In this document: positions 17,293 to 23,921 of the stretch, piece after piece | How the letters are laid out: each line of letters starts with the position of its first letter | How positions within the stretch are numbered: position 1 is the first letter of the stretch | Assembly (NCBI GenBank): GCA_029260825.1 | Contig: JAJDCM010000230.1 | Coordinates: 1-39,919, forward strand | Length of the DNA stretch: 39,919 bases | Direction of reading: 5' to 3' | From: Planctomycetota bacterium | GTDB taxonomy: Bacteria; Planctomycetota; JACOTG01; JAJDCM01 | Program-made: the position numbers and the translations under genes | Notes under the pieces: model-generated | What the model saw: the letters and a program-made list of their open reading frames with translations, nothing else | What the model was told of the DNA's origin: nothing | The model's database searches: none

Positions 17293-17963
17293 CCACTCCC
17301 GCCGACACGGTTGGCCTGACTCGCGACGAGATGGCGCAACGAGTGGCGATCGACATTCCCGATGGCTCTTACGTGAACCTGGGAATCGGCATCCCCGAAC
17401 TCGTCACTCAACACGTGCCCGAGGGGCGCGAGCTCGTCTATCACACCGAGAACGGACTGATCGGGATGGGCCCCTCGCCCGAGCCAGGCCAAGGCGACCC
17501 GGAACTGATCAACGCAGGAAAGCGTCAGGTCACGGCACTCCCGGGTGCGGCTTACTTTCATCACGCCGACAGCTTCGCCATGATTCGAGGCGGGCACATC
17601 GATGTCTGTGTTCTGGGGGCGTTGCAAGTGGCGGCTAATGGCGATCTCGCCAACTGGTCCACGGGCGCCCCCGATGCGATCCCGGCTGTCGGTGGGGCCA
17701 TGGATCTCGTCGCCGGCGTGAAGACGATTTACGTGATTACTCAACATTGCACCAAGCATGGAGATCCGAAGCTCGTTGAAGCTTGCAGCTACCCTCTCAC
17801 CGGCGTCGGAGTCATTGACCGTGTTTACACAGATCTCGCCGTGATCGATATCACACGGGAGGGATTTCAGCTCATCGAACTCAGCCCGGGGGTGAGCTTT
17901 GACTACGTCCAGGACCGCACGGGTACAAAATTGCTGCCAATGCAAGGCGCCAGGGGAGCGTAA
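17289..17963 (+). CDS. 3-oxoacid CoA-transferase subunit B (PcaJ type)
   Basis: 224 aa. The catalytic glutamate that forms the glutamyl-CoA thioester is Glu54 in TENGLIGMG. The segments DPELINAGKRQVT, FHHADSFAMIRGGHIDVCVL and IPAVGGAMDLVAG match PcaJ/SCOT beta chains. Start ATG overlaps subunit A by four bases. The closest match by eye is 3-oxoadipate CoA-transferase, but acetoacetate-type enzymes are similar, so the substrate cannot be fixed from sequence. Confidence 0.9.
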   Translation: MTTPADTVGLTRDEMAQRVAIDIPDGSYVNLGIGIPELVTQHVPEGRELVYHTENGLIGMGPSPEPGQGDPELINAGKRQVTALPGAAYFHHADSFAMIRGGHIDVCVLGALQVAANGDLANWSTGAPDAIPAVGGAMDLVAGVKTIYVITQHCTKHGDPKLVEACSYPLTGVGVIDRVYTDLAVIDITREGFQLIELSPGVSFDYVQDRTGTKLLPMQGARGA

Positions 17964-17965
17964 CC

Positions 17966-19291
17966 GTGAACGACAGCAAACCTCTCTCCAGGAGTGCGGC
18001 CCTCTATGCACGCGCCCTCAAGACACTGCCCGGGGGAGTGAGTCGGAACACCGTCCTTCGGACCCCCCATCCACTCTATGCAGATCATTCAAGCGGGTGT
18101 CGTGTGACGGACATCGAGGGCGTCGAGCGAATCGACTTCGCCAACAACATGGCGGCCTTGATTCATGGCCACGCTCATCCCAAGATCACCGCGGCGGTAA
18201 CCGAGCAGCTTTCAAAAGGGACGGCGTACACGATTGCAACCGAAGTAGAAGTTCGGTTTGCGGAACATCTTTGTGGCCGCAATCCGTCATTCGAAAAGAT
18301 TCGCTTCGTCAATTCGGGAACCGAGGCCGTGATGGGAGCGATCAAGGCCTCCCGGGCTTTTACGGGTCGACCCAAGATCGCGAAGGCCGAAGGGGCCTAT
18401 CACGGTGTTTACGATTACGCCGAAGTCAGTCAGATGGCGACTCCGGATCGGTGGGGGCCAGCTCATCGGCCTGTCGGTGTGCCAGTGGCGCAAGGAACGC
18501 CCCAGGCGGCCCTGGACGATGTCGTTATTTTCCCCTACAACGACCCAGAGTGCGCTCTTGAGATCCTGAACGAACACAGAGGCCAACTGGCATGTGTGCT
18601 GCTCGACCTCATGCCTCATCGCGTCGGGCTTCGACCCGCGGACGCCGACTTCATCTCCGCTCTGCGAGAGTGGACCCATCAAGATGAATCCCTTCTCGTC
18701 CTCGACGAAGTCATCACGTTTCGATCGGAATACGGAGGCTCCCAGACCTGGTACGACGGCCTGACCCCCGACCTGACCGCGCTCGGCAAGGTCATTGGCG
18801 GCGGTTTCCCGGTCGGAGCCATCGCGGGTCGAAACGAAGTCATGGAGGTGATGAATCCTCTGGCGACCAACGTGCGCTTCCCCCACTCCGGGACGTTTTC
18901 GGCGAACCCGATCACCATGACCGCGGGACTTGTCGCCATGGAACTCTTCGACGAGACCGCCGTCGCCCGGGTGAACGCCCTCACCCGTCGTGCAATGGAA
19001 GGAACCGAAAGGGCCATTGCCGCCACGGGGATAGGAGCCTGCGTGACAGGTGGAGGGTCGATGTTCCGGGTGCACCTCAAAAAAAGCCCTCCTGCCAACT
19101 ATCGCCAGGCGTACATGACCCCCGAAGAGAACCATCAGCTGAAGGTCCTTCTCGACCACCTGTTCGACAACGGCTTCATGATGATCAACACTTGCTCGGC
19201 AACCATATCGACCGCCATGAGCGAACTTGAGATCGATGCTCTTGTGAACGGCTTGCGCGAGGGCTTCGAGAAGATCGCGGCGATGAAATAG
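17966..19291 (+). CDS. Class III (glutamate-1-semialdehyde-type) PLP aminotransferase
   Basis: 441 aa from GTG at 17966, 2 bp after the CoA-transferase stop. The PLP lysine is Lys275 in LTALGKVIGGGFPVGA, and the cofactor Asp is Asp247 in LLVLDEV. SGTEA (117-121) binds phosphate, and the N-terminal PGGVSR is typical of the hemL-like subgroup. Members of this subgroup include beta-amino-acid aminotransferases as well as the haem enzyme. There are no haem genes here, and the operon supplies an aminomutase and a 3-oxoacid CoA-transferase. The likely job is therefore removal of the beta-amino group to give a 3-oxoacid; this is inferred from context. Confidence 0.85.
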   Translation: MNDSKPLSRSAALYARALKTLPGGVSRNTVLRTPHPLYADHSSGCRVTDIEGVERIDFANNMAALIHGHAHPKITAAVTEQLSKGTAYTIATEVEVRFAEHLCGRNPSFEKIRFVNSGTEAVMGAIKASRAFTGRPKIAKAEGAYHGVYDYAEVSQMATPDRWGPAHRPVGVPVAQGTPQAALDDVVIFPYNDPECALEILNEHRGQLACVLLDLMPHRVGLRPADADFISALREWTHQDESLLVLDEVITFRSEYGGSQTWYDGLTPDLTALGKVIGGGFPVGAIAGRNEVMEVMNPLATNVRFPHSGTFSANPITMTAGLVAMELFDETAVARVNALTRRAMEGTERAIAATGIGACVTGGGSMFRVHLKKSPPANYRQAYMTPEENHQLKVLLDHLFDNGFMMINTCSATISTAMSELEIDALVNGLREGFEKIAAMK

Positions 19292-19294
19292 ACT

Positions 19295-19323
19295 CTGAGG
19301 GCGTCTTCTCGTTTGGCCCTCAG
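19295..19323 (+). terminator. Hairpin after the aminomutase operon
   Basis: CTGAGGGC (19295-19302) and GCCCTCAG (19316-19323) form a perfect 8-bp stem with a 13-nt loop, three bases after the aminotransferase stop codon. The loop holds some T residues but no U-tract follows the stem. It probably marks the transcript end. Confidence 0.5.
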
Positions 19324-19326
19324 CAT

Positions 19327-19394
19327 CCGATCCAACAGGAATCGGAGCCAATCCTCCGTTCCTCCGACATCTTTCGGTGCCTCTGGCTCCGATT
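19327..19394. repeat. Structured intergenic element with 11-bp inverted repeat
   Basis: AATCGGAGCCA (19340-19350) and TGGCTCCGATT (19384-19394) are perfect inverted copies separated by 33 bp, and a small CCGA/TCGG hairpin lies in the loop. Another CCGAT (19327-19331) faces the left arm. The element lies about 76 bp upstream of a sigma-54-like promoter. It may be an RNA stem-loop or a set of AATCGG/CCGATT binding half-sites for an activator. Confidence 0.45.
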
Positions 19395-19442
19395 GGAAGC
19401 CCCACCTCCTCAGGAGCCCCCTGTTTGGTGGCCGCATTCAAT

Positions 19443-19457
19443 TGGCACACCTTTTGT
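19443..19457 (+). promoter_or_regulatory. Near-consensus sigma-54 promoter
   Basis: TGGCACACCTTTTGT keeps TGGCAC at -24 and TTG at -12 with exact spacing, but the key -12 C is T, so it should be weaker than the promoter at 13328. It would start transcription near 19469, about 50 nt before the GTG of the Lys-rich secreted protein gene. Confidence 0.5.
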
Positions 19458-19517
19458 CTTATCTCTCCTCAGTTCGCGTTGGACGAAAAGGAAACAAACT
19501 CAGTGGAGGTCTTACCC

Positions 19518-20276
19518 GTGGTCAGTAACAACTGCAAAAGCATCCGTCTTATCTTGTCTTTCCTTGTACTTCTGTCCGCCCCGATGAGTCAGGGCCTCGC
19601 CCAGAGCCACCCGGAGTCGGATCCGGATCAAAAGGAAAAGAAGGAAAAGAAGCAGGCAACCAACAGCATTTCCATCGTTCAGGTCGGGGAAACGGTACGC
19701 CTCGTTCCCGACAAAGAAATGGCGGCCCTCCGCAAAGAGATCGCGAATCAGCACAAGGAAGAAATCAAGGAATGGACCGAGGAGAAAAAGGCCGCGAAGA
19801 AAGCCAAGGAGCGCTTTGACGCACCGAAGCCAAAAGCGCCTCCCATCAAGGTGCTGAAGGCAGGAATCCGGAACGAAGAAACGGCCGAAGCCCTTCGGGT
19901 CAAGTTCGAAGCGAACATCGCCCAGAAAAAGGAAAAGACGATTCGCTACGTGGTGGCAAGTTCCAATGGAACCCTGTCCGTCATGACGTCAACAGCCGCG
20001 GACGAGGCCAAGAAGAAAATCGAGGCCGAATACCGGACGACGCTGAAGGAATATGCCCTGGCCAAACAAACAGCATCCAAGGACCGAAAACCGTTCGATC
20101 TGCCCAAACCTCAAAAGCCCACATTTCGAATCATGTCCGGAAAGTTCGCCACCGAACAAGAGGCGACCGCCGCACTTGCTAAAGCCGATCAAGCACAAAA
20201 AAAGAAGACAAAGAACACCGACGGGAAAGGGTCGCCCAAAAAAGCGCCTTCACCGCCGGACAGCCCCGTGAAATGA
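19518..20276 (+). CDS. Secreted Lys/Glu/Ala-rich protein of unknown function
   Basis: 252 aa from GTG at 19518, set by GGAGG (19505-19509) 8 nt upstream and by the signal peptide it opens: VSNNCKSIRLILSFLVLLSA followed by PMSQGLAQ. The mature part is highly charged. It contains two related stretches, each with a Lys-rich helix followed by a Pro/Lys segment and a strand: KERFDAPKPKAPPIKVLKAG near residue 100 and a later FDLPKPQKPTFRIMSGK. This suggests an internal duplication. No family is recognised. It could be a periplasmic coiled-coil or polyanion-binding protein. A sigma-54-like promoter precedes it, and an 85-aa gene follows 36 bp downstream. Confidence 0.7.
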   Translation: MVSNNCKSIRLILSFLVLLSAPMSQGLAQSHPESDPDQKEKKEKKQATNSISIVQVGETVRLVPDKEMAALRKEIANQHKEEIKEWTEEKKAAKKAKERFDAPKPKAPPIKVLKAGIRNEETAEALRVKFEANIAQKKEKTIRYVVASSNGTLSVMTSTAADEAKKKIEAEYRTTLKEYALAKQTASKDRKPFDLPKPQKPTFRIMSGKFATEQEATAALAKADQAQKKKTKNTDGKGSPKKAPSPPDSPVK

Positions 20277-20312
20277 CGAAAACCCTGGTCGCTCCAATCT
20301 GGAGAAAAAGCG

Positions 20313-20570
20313 ATGAGATATTTGAAGCGCAAATACCTGACGATAGAGGATTACCTCGAGCGGGCGGAGGAGTTGCTGCCCACAAGCAAACCACCGCGAC
20401 GGCGACGACGCCTGGACGAAAAAAGGGCTGAATGGCCCGGACAGTCGCCAACGAACCCACTTCGCCCGGACCCTCCGAGCAACGGTAACATCTACCGCCC
20501 AAGGTCCGAAGGAGACTGGACAGAACCCGACGAATGGTGGAGCGAGGAAGACTGCGTGGGAGCTCGCTAG
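20313..20570 (+). CDS. Small Arg/Pro/Trp-rich protein
   Basis: 85 aa from ATG at 20313, preceded by GGAG at 8 nt. It begins MRYLKRKYLTIEDYLERAEE, has a run of five arginines in the middle, a Pro/Asn-rich linker and an acidic, Trp-rich tail (DEWWSEEDC). It has no membrane segment. No family is recognised. The basic middle and acidic end suggest nucleic-acid or protein contact, but that is only composition. It probably shares a transcript with the secreted protein gene and ends before the terminator at 20620. Confidence 0.6.
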   Translation: MRYLKRKYLTIEDYLERAEELLPTSKPPRRRRRLDEKRAEWPGQSPTNPLRPDPPSNGNIYRPRSEGDWTEPDEWWSEEDCVGAR

Positions 20571-20619
20571 TGGGGTGACTCCCCGTCCGTTGCCAAAAAT
20601 CCGAGAGTGAGTTTTTTTG

Positions 20620-20690
20620 TGCCCTCCAACCGACTCAGACTGGCGAGTCGACCTTCCCGGTCGCCGCTTGCGGTGGAGGGCATTTTTTCT
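20620..20690 (+). terminator. Strong intrinsic terminator with branched stem
   Basis: TGCCCTCCA-A-CCG (20620-20632) pairs with CGGTGGAGGGCA (20671-20682) apart from one bulged base, and TTTTTT (20683-20688) follows directly. Inside are two smaller hairpins: CGACTC/GAGTCG (20631-20636, 20645-20650) and GACC/GGTC (20650-20653, 20659-20662). It ends the transcript of the two small genes before the second activator. The branched shape also allows an attenuator or small regulatory RNA. Confidence 0.7.
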
Positions 20691-20723
20691 TTCGCCATCC
20701 GATCAAACCAGCCGGTTACGAGC

Positions 20724-20732
20724 TGCTACAAT
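20724..20732 (+). promoter_or_regulatory. Extended -10 promoter candidate for the second activator gene
   Basis: TGCTACAAT fits the extended -10 form TG-N-TATAAT with one mismatch. No good -35 is seen. It lies 35 bp after the terminator and about 58 bp before the GTG start, the expected place for the activator's own promoter. Confidence 0.4.
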
Positions 20733-20789
20733 AGCTCACCGAATCAGCACAATTTCGTTCCTTCCTTCAACCCGCGGAGGCCAGATCCC

Positions 20790-22241
20790 GTGCTCGTACG
20801 CGTGCTCCTTGCCCTCGAAGACCCCATGACTCGAAGGCGCATCAAGGGCTTGCTCAAGTCCTCCGATGTCATCGTGACGTCAGCCCGACTTCGGGGTGAC
20901 CTCTGGAGAGTTCTGTCAAAAGACAATTGCGACCTTCTGATCCTCGAAAAGGACCTCCTTCCCGATCCGGTAACGAGCACCGTTTCCCGACTTCGTGAAC
21001 TCCCGGAGAAACCTGAAGTCGTTCTCCTCGGCACATGCTACAGCCCCGAAGACCGAGCGACGCTCCTCGCCGCCGGCTGCATCGCCGTCCTCGAAGAAAC
21101 CCTGCCCGACCGTGTCCTACAGGACAATCTCGAATCCTTCGTCGCGCGGCGCGCTGAACGGCCCCCTGCATCCATCGGTCCGCGCATGGCACGGGTGGGT
21201 CGTCTCGACGACTTCATCTCCAATAGCCCCGCCATGATGGCCTTCATTGAACTTGCCCGAAGGGTCACGAGAAGCGACACGCCTCTCCTCATTCTCGGGG
21301 AGACCGGTGTCGGCAAGGAACACCTCGCCCGAGCCATTCATAACGAAGGACCCCGGGCTTCCGAGCCATTCATCGCCATCAACTGCGGTGCACTCCCGGA
21401 GACCCTTCTTGAGAGCGAGCTCTTTGGCCACGAGGAAGGCTCGTTCACCGGAGCAACCCGTGCCCGGCGAGGATTTTTCGAGCTTGCCCACCGGGGAACA
21501 CTCTTTCTCGACGAAGTCGGCGACATGCCCCTCCACCTTCAGGTCAAGCTCCTTCGAGCTCTCCAGGATTACGAGATCCTCAGGGTCGGCAGCGAAAAGC
21601 CCATTTCTATCGATGTGCGGGTCATGGCGGCTACAAATCGCAACGTGCTTCAGGACATCGAGCAGGAGCGTTTCCGGCAGGATCTTTACTATCGGCTCTC
21701 GGTCGTGACCCTCACCGTCCCCGCCCTCCGAGATCGTCGCGAAGACATCGCGTCCCTGATCCAACGGTACTTCGATCACTTCCGCGGAAAACTGGCCTCC
21801 GATGTCGTCGGAGTGAGCGAATCCGCATTCATGGCTCTCGTCCACTACTCATGGCCGGGGAACGTCCGGGAACTGATCAACGTGGTCGAGCGAGCCGTCC
21901 TTCTTTCCCCGGGGCCGGAAATCACCGTCGCCGACTTGCCGGAGTCGATCGCGGATGCCTCTCCCCAGGTACAACATGCTACTGACGCACAGCAAGACGG
22001 ATCGCCGAGCATGTCCATCCCCGCCGACTGGATGGAGCTCCCCTGGTCAGAGGCACGCAGTCAGATGCTCAATGCCTTCGAAAGAGCCTACCTGACTCAG
22101 GTCCTCAGCGCGACATCAGGAAAGGTCGGTCTGGCAGCCCGGGCCGCCGGCATCCAGCCCCGTTCCCTTTTCGAGAAGATGAAGAGTCACGGTCTCAGGA
22201 AAGAATCCTTCAAAAACAACCCGATCACCGGGACGGACTGA
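20790..22241 (+). CDS. Sigma-54-dependent activator with degenerate receiver domain, paralog 2
   Basis: 483 aa from GTG at 20790, chosen by GGAGG (20776-20780) 9 nt upstream and by alignment with the paralog at 13482; upstream codons do not resemble protein. The receiver-like domain (1-120) has lost the phosphorylation Asp (Glu53 in LLILEKDL) and the switch Lys (Glu102), so it is probably a pseudo-receiver, perhaps locked on or sensing a ligand. AAA+ motifs: GETGVGKE (170-177), GSFTGA (217-222, a Ser variant of GAFTGA), LFLDEVGDM. The C-terminal Fis-like helix-turn-helix (GKVGLAARAAGIQPRSLFEK) is close to that of paralog 1. The GGT gene starts 18 bp downstream, so activator, GGT, MscK and antiporter may form one operon. 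Confidence 0.9.
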   Translation: MLVRVLLALEDPMTRRRIKGLLKSSDVIVTSARLRGDLWRVLSKDNCDLLILEKDLLPDPVTSTVSRLRELPEKPEVVLLGTCYSPEDRATLLAAGCIAVLEETLPDRVLQDNLESFVARRAERPPASIGPRMARVGRLDDFISNSPAMMAFIELARRVTRSDTPLLILGETGVGKEHLARAIHNEGPRASEPFIAINCGALPETLLESELFGHEEGSFTGATRARRGFFELAHRGTLFLDEVGDMPLHLQVKLLRALQDYEILRVGSEKPISIDVRVMAATNRNVLQDIEQERFRQDLYYRLSVVTLTVPALRDRREDIASLIQRYFDHFRGKLASDVVGVSESAFMALVHYSWPGNVRELINVVERAVLLSPGPEITVADLPESIADASPQVQHATDAQQDGSPSMSIPADWMELPWSEARSQMLNAFERAYLTQVLSATSGKVGLAARAAGIQPRSLFEKMKSHGLRKESFKNNPITGTD

Positions 22242-22259
22242 TCCAGAAAGAGAGAATCG

Positions 22260-23846
22260 ATGGATGATCTAGAGTCACTCGACGAAGGTAGGTTCGATCG
22301 GTCCACTCGGCGGCACGATCGGGAAGCCTGGACAGGAGCCTATCCACGCGGAGTCGTCGCCACCGCCCATTATCGTGCCTCCGATGCGGGTGCCGAGATC
22401 CTGTCCAGGGGGGGCAATGCGATCGATGCTGCCGTTGCTGCTTCTCTGGCACTTGGTGTGTGCGAATCTGCGGGCTCGGGCCTGGGTGGCATGGCGATGA
22501 TGCTCGTGCATCACGCTTCGAGCAAAAAAACGGTGGTCATCGAAGGCGCTTGCCGGGCGCCCCGCCTGGCAACTCCCGAAGCAGTAAAAACGTCGCACCG
22601 ATACCGGGGGCACCGGGCGGTGGCGGTGCCCATGAACGTCGCCGTTCTTCGGCATGCCCTTTCCCGCTACGGAACTCTTTCCGAAGCTGAAGTCCTCGCG
22701 CCAGCCATCCGATTGGCCCGGGAGGGTTTCCGGGTGACCACTCTCCAGAACCGGAACTTCACCCAGTATCAGTCCGCACTGCAAGGACGAAGTGGGGCAG
22801 GCCTTTTTCTGGACCAAAACGGTCAACCGCCCGAAACAGGATCGTTGTTCCGCCAGGCCGTCCTGGCCTCCGCCCTCGACCGGCTCGCGAAGCACGGCAT
22901 GGAAGACTTCTATCGGGGAGAGATCGCACGGGAGATCGCCGCCGATCTCCAGAAGAACGGCGGATTTGTATCCTCAGCCGACTTGCATGACGCTCTTTTG
23001 CCAAGAGAGCTGGATCCTCTTACCTGCCCCTGGAATGGAGGTGAGGTCCGGGTTGCCGGGCCGCCTGCGGGCGGGCTGAGCTTGGTTCAGCTCCTGAATC
23101 TCGATACAGCCTGGGGCGGCATCGACCCGGATACGCCGAGCGGAGTGGTCAGGCTCAGCAAGGCGATTCAGCGCTCCCGGCTCGACCGTCAGCGGGTTCG
23201 ACTGAACATCGGCTCCCTGTCCCTTGATGGGGCCTCTGGTCTCGCCACCCCAAGCTACGGGATGACCGTAAAAGAAGAGCTGGATGGCTCCAGCGGAGAA
23301 ACATCCCATGTGTCAGTCCTCGATCGTGACGGGAACGCAGTCGGCCTGACCCAGTCGATAGAACGATGCTTTGGATCCGCCGAGGCCTCTCCTGACCTTG
23401 GCTTTCTCTACAATGGCTACCTGCGTGGGTTCAAGGTAGAAAACAAGAGACACCCCCACTTTCTTCAGCCCGGCGCCGTCGCACGATCAAACGCCGCGCC
23501 CACGTTGTTCCTGAAGCAGAACCGCCCGGAAATCGTGCTCGGTTCCACCGGCTCGGAAAGAATGATTTCCGGGATTTTTGAAACTCTTTTGCGGCTTGGA
23601 TCGAAAGATCCCTTCGAAGCCGTCGAGGGCCCACGTCTTCACTGCACTCCCGAAGGGCGAGTCCTCTGGGAAGGTGAACGCTTTCCCGATGGATGCGGCA
23701 AGGCACTCGAAGAAGCCGGCTTCACTCTCGAACAGCTCGACCCTTACTCTTTCCACATGGGTGGGCTTCAGCTCGCGACTCGGCTCGGGGATCAATGGCT
23801 CGGGGTTGCTGACCCAAGGCGAGATGGTTCCGCAGGCGGTGCCTGA
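22260..23846 (+). CDS. ggt: Gamma-glutamyltranspeptidase-family Ntn hydrolase, paralog 2
   Basis: 528 aa. The autocatalytic and nucleophilic Thr is Thr348 in SGETSHVSVLD, followed by RDGNAVGLTQS. Arg99 (ACRAP) fits the family carboxylate-binding Arg. As in paralog 1, the glutamyl-binding segment NNQMDDF of the E. coli enzyme is replaced (NGYLRGF), and SPGG is STGS. There is no signal peptide, so a cytoplasmic location is likely. The final motif ADPRRDGSAGGA is shared with paralog 1, which shows recent common ancestry. It lies between the second activator and the second MscK gene. The fold is certain, the substrate is not. Confidence 0.87.
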   Translation: MDDLESLDEGRFDRSTRRHDREAWTGAYPRGVVATAHYRASDAGAEILSRGGNAIDAAVAASLALGVCESAGSGLGGMAMMLVHHASSKKTVVIEGACRAPRLATPEAVKTSHRYRGHRAVAVPMNVAVLRHALSRYGTLSEAEVLAPAIRLAREGFRVTTLQNRNFTQYQSALQGRSGAGLFLDQNGQPPETGSLFRQAVLASALDRLAKHGMEDFYRGEIAREIAADLQKNGGFVSSADLHDALLPRELDPLTCPWNGGEVRVAGPPAGGLSLVQLLNLDTAWGGIDPDTPSGVVRLSKAIQRSRLDRQRVRLNIGSLSLDGASGLATPSYGMTVKEELDGSSGETSHVSVLDRDGNAVGLTQSIERCFGSAEASPDLGFLYNGYLRGFKVENKRHPHFLQPGAVARSNAAPTLFLKQNRPEIVLGSTGSERMISGIFETLLRLGSKDPFEAVEGPRLHCTPEGRVLWEGERFPDGCGKALEEAGFTLEQLDPYSFHMGGLQLATRLGDQWLGVADPRRDGSAGGA

Positions 23847-23921
23847 AACGATTCTAATGATATGACCCTCGACGCTACAATTCTCTCCGCGTGAAACCTC
23901 AATCGATCGGAAAATGCTGTA

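Noticed and set aside
18287..19450. Minus-strand open frame of 387 codons opposite the aminotransferase
   Set aside because: The plus-strand aminotransferase is complete with its PLP lysine; the antisense frame shows no recognisable domain.
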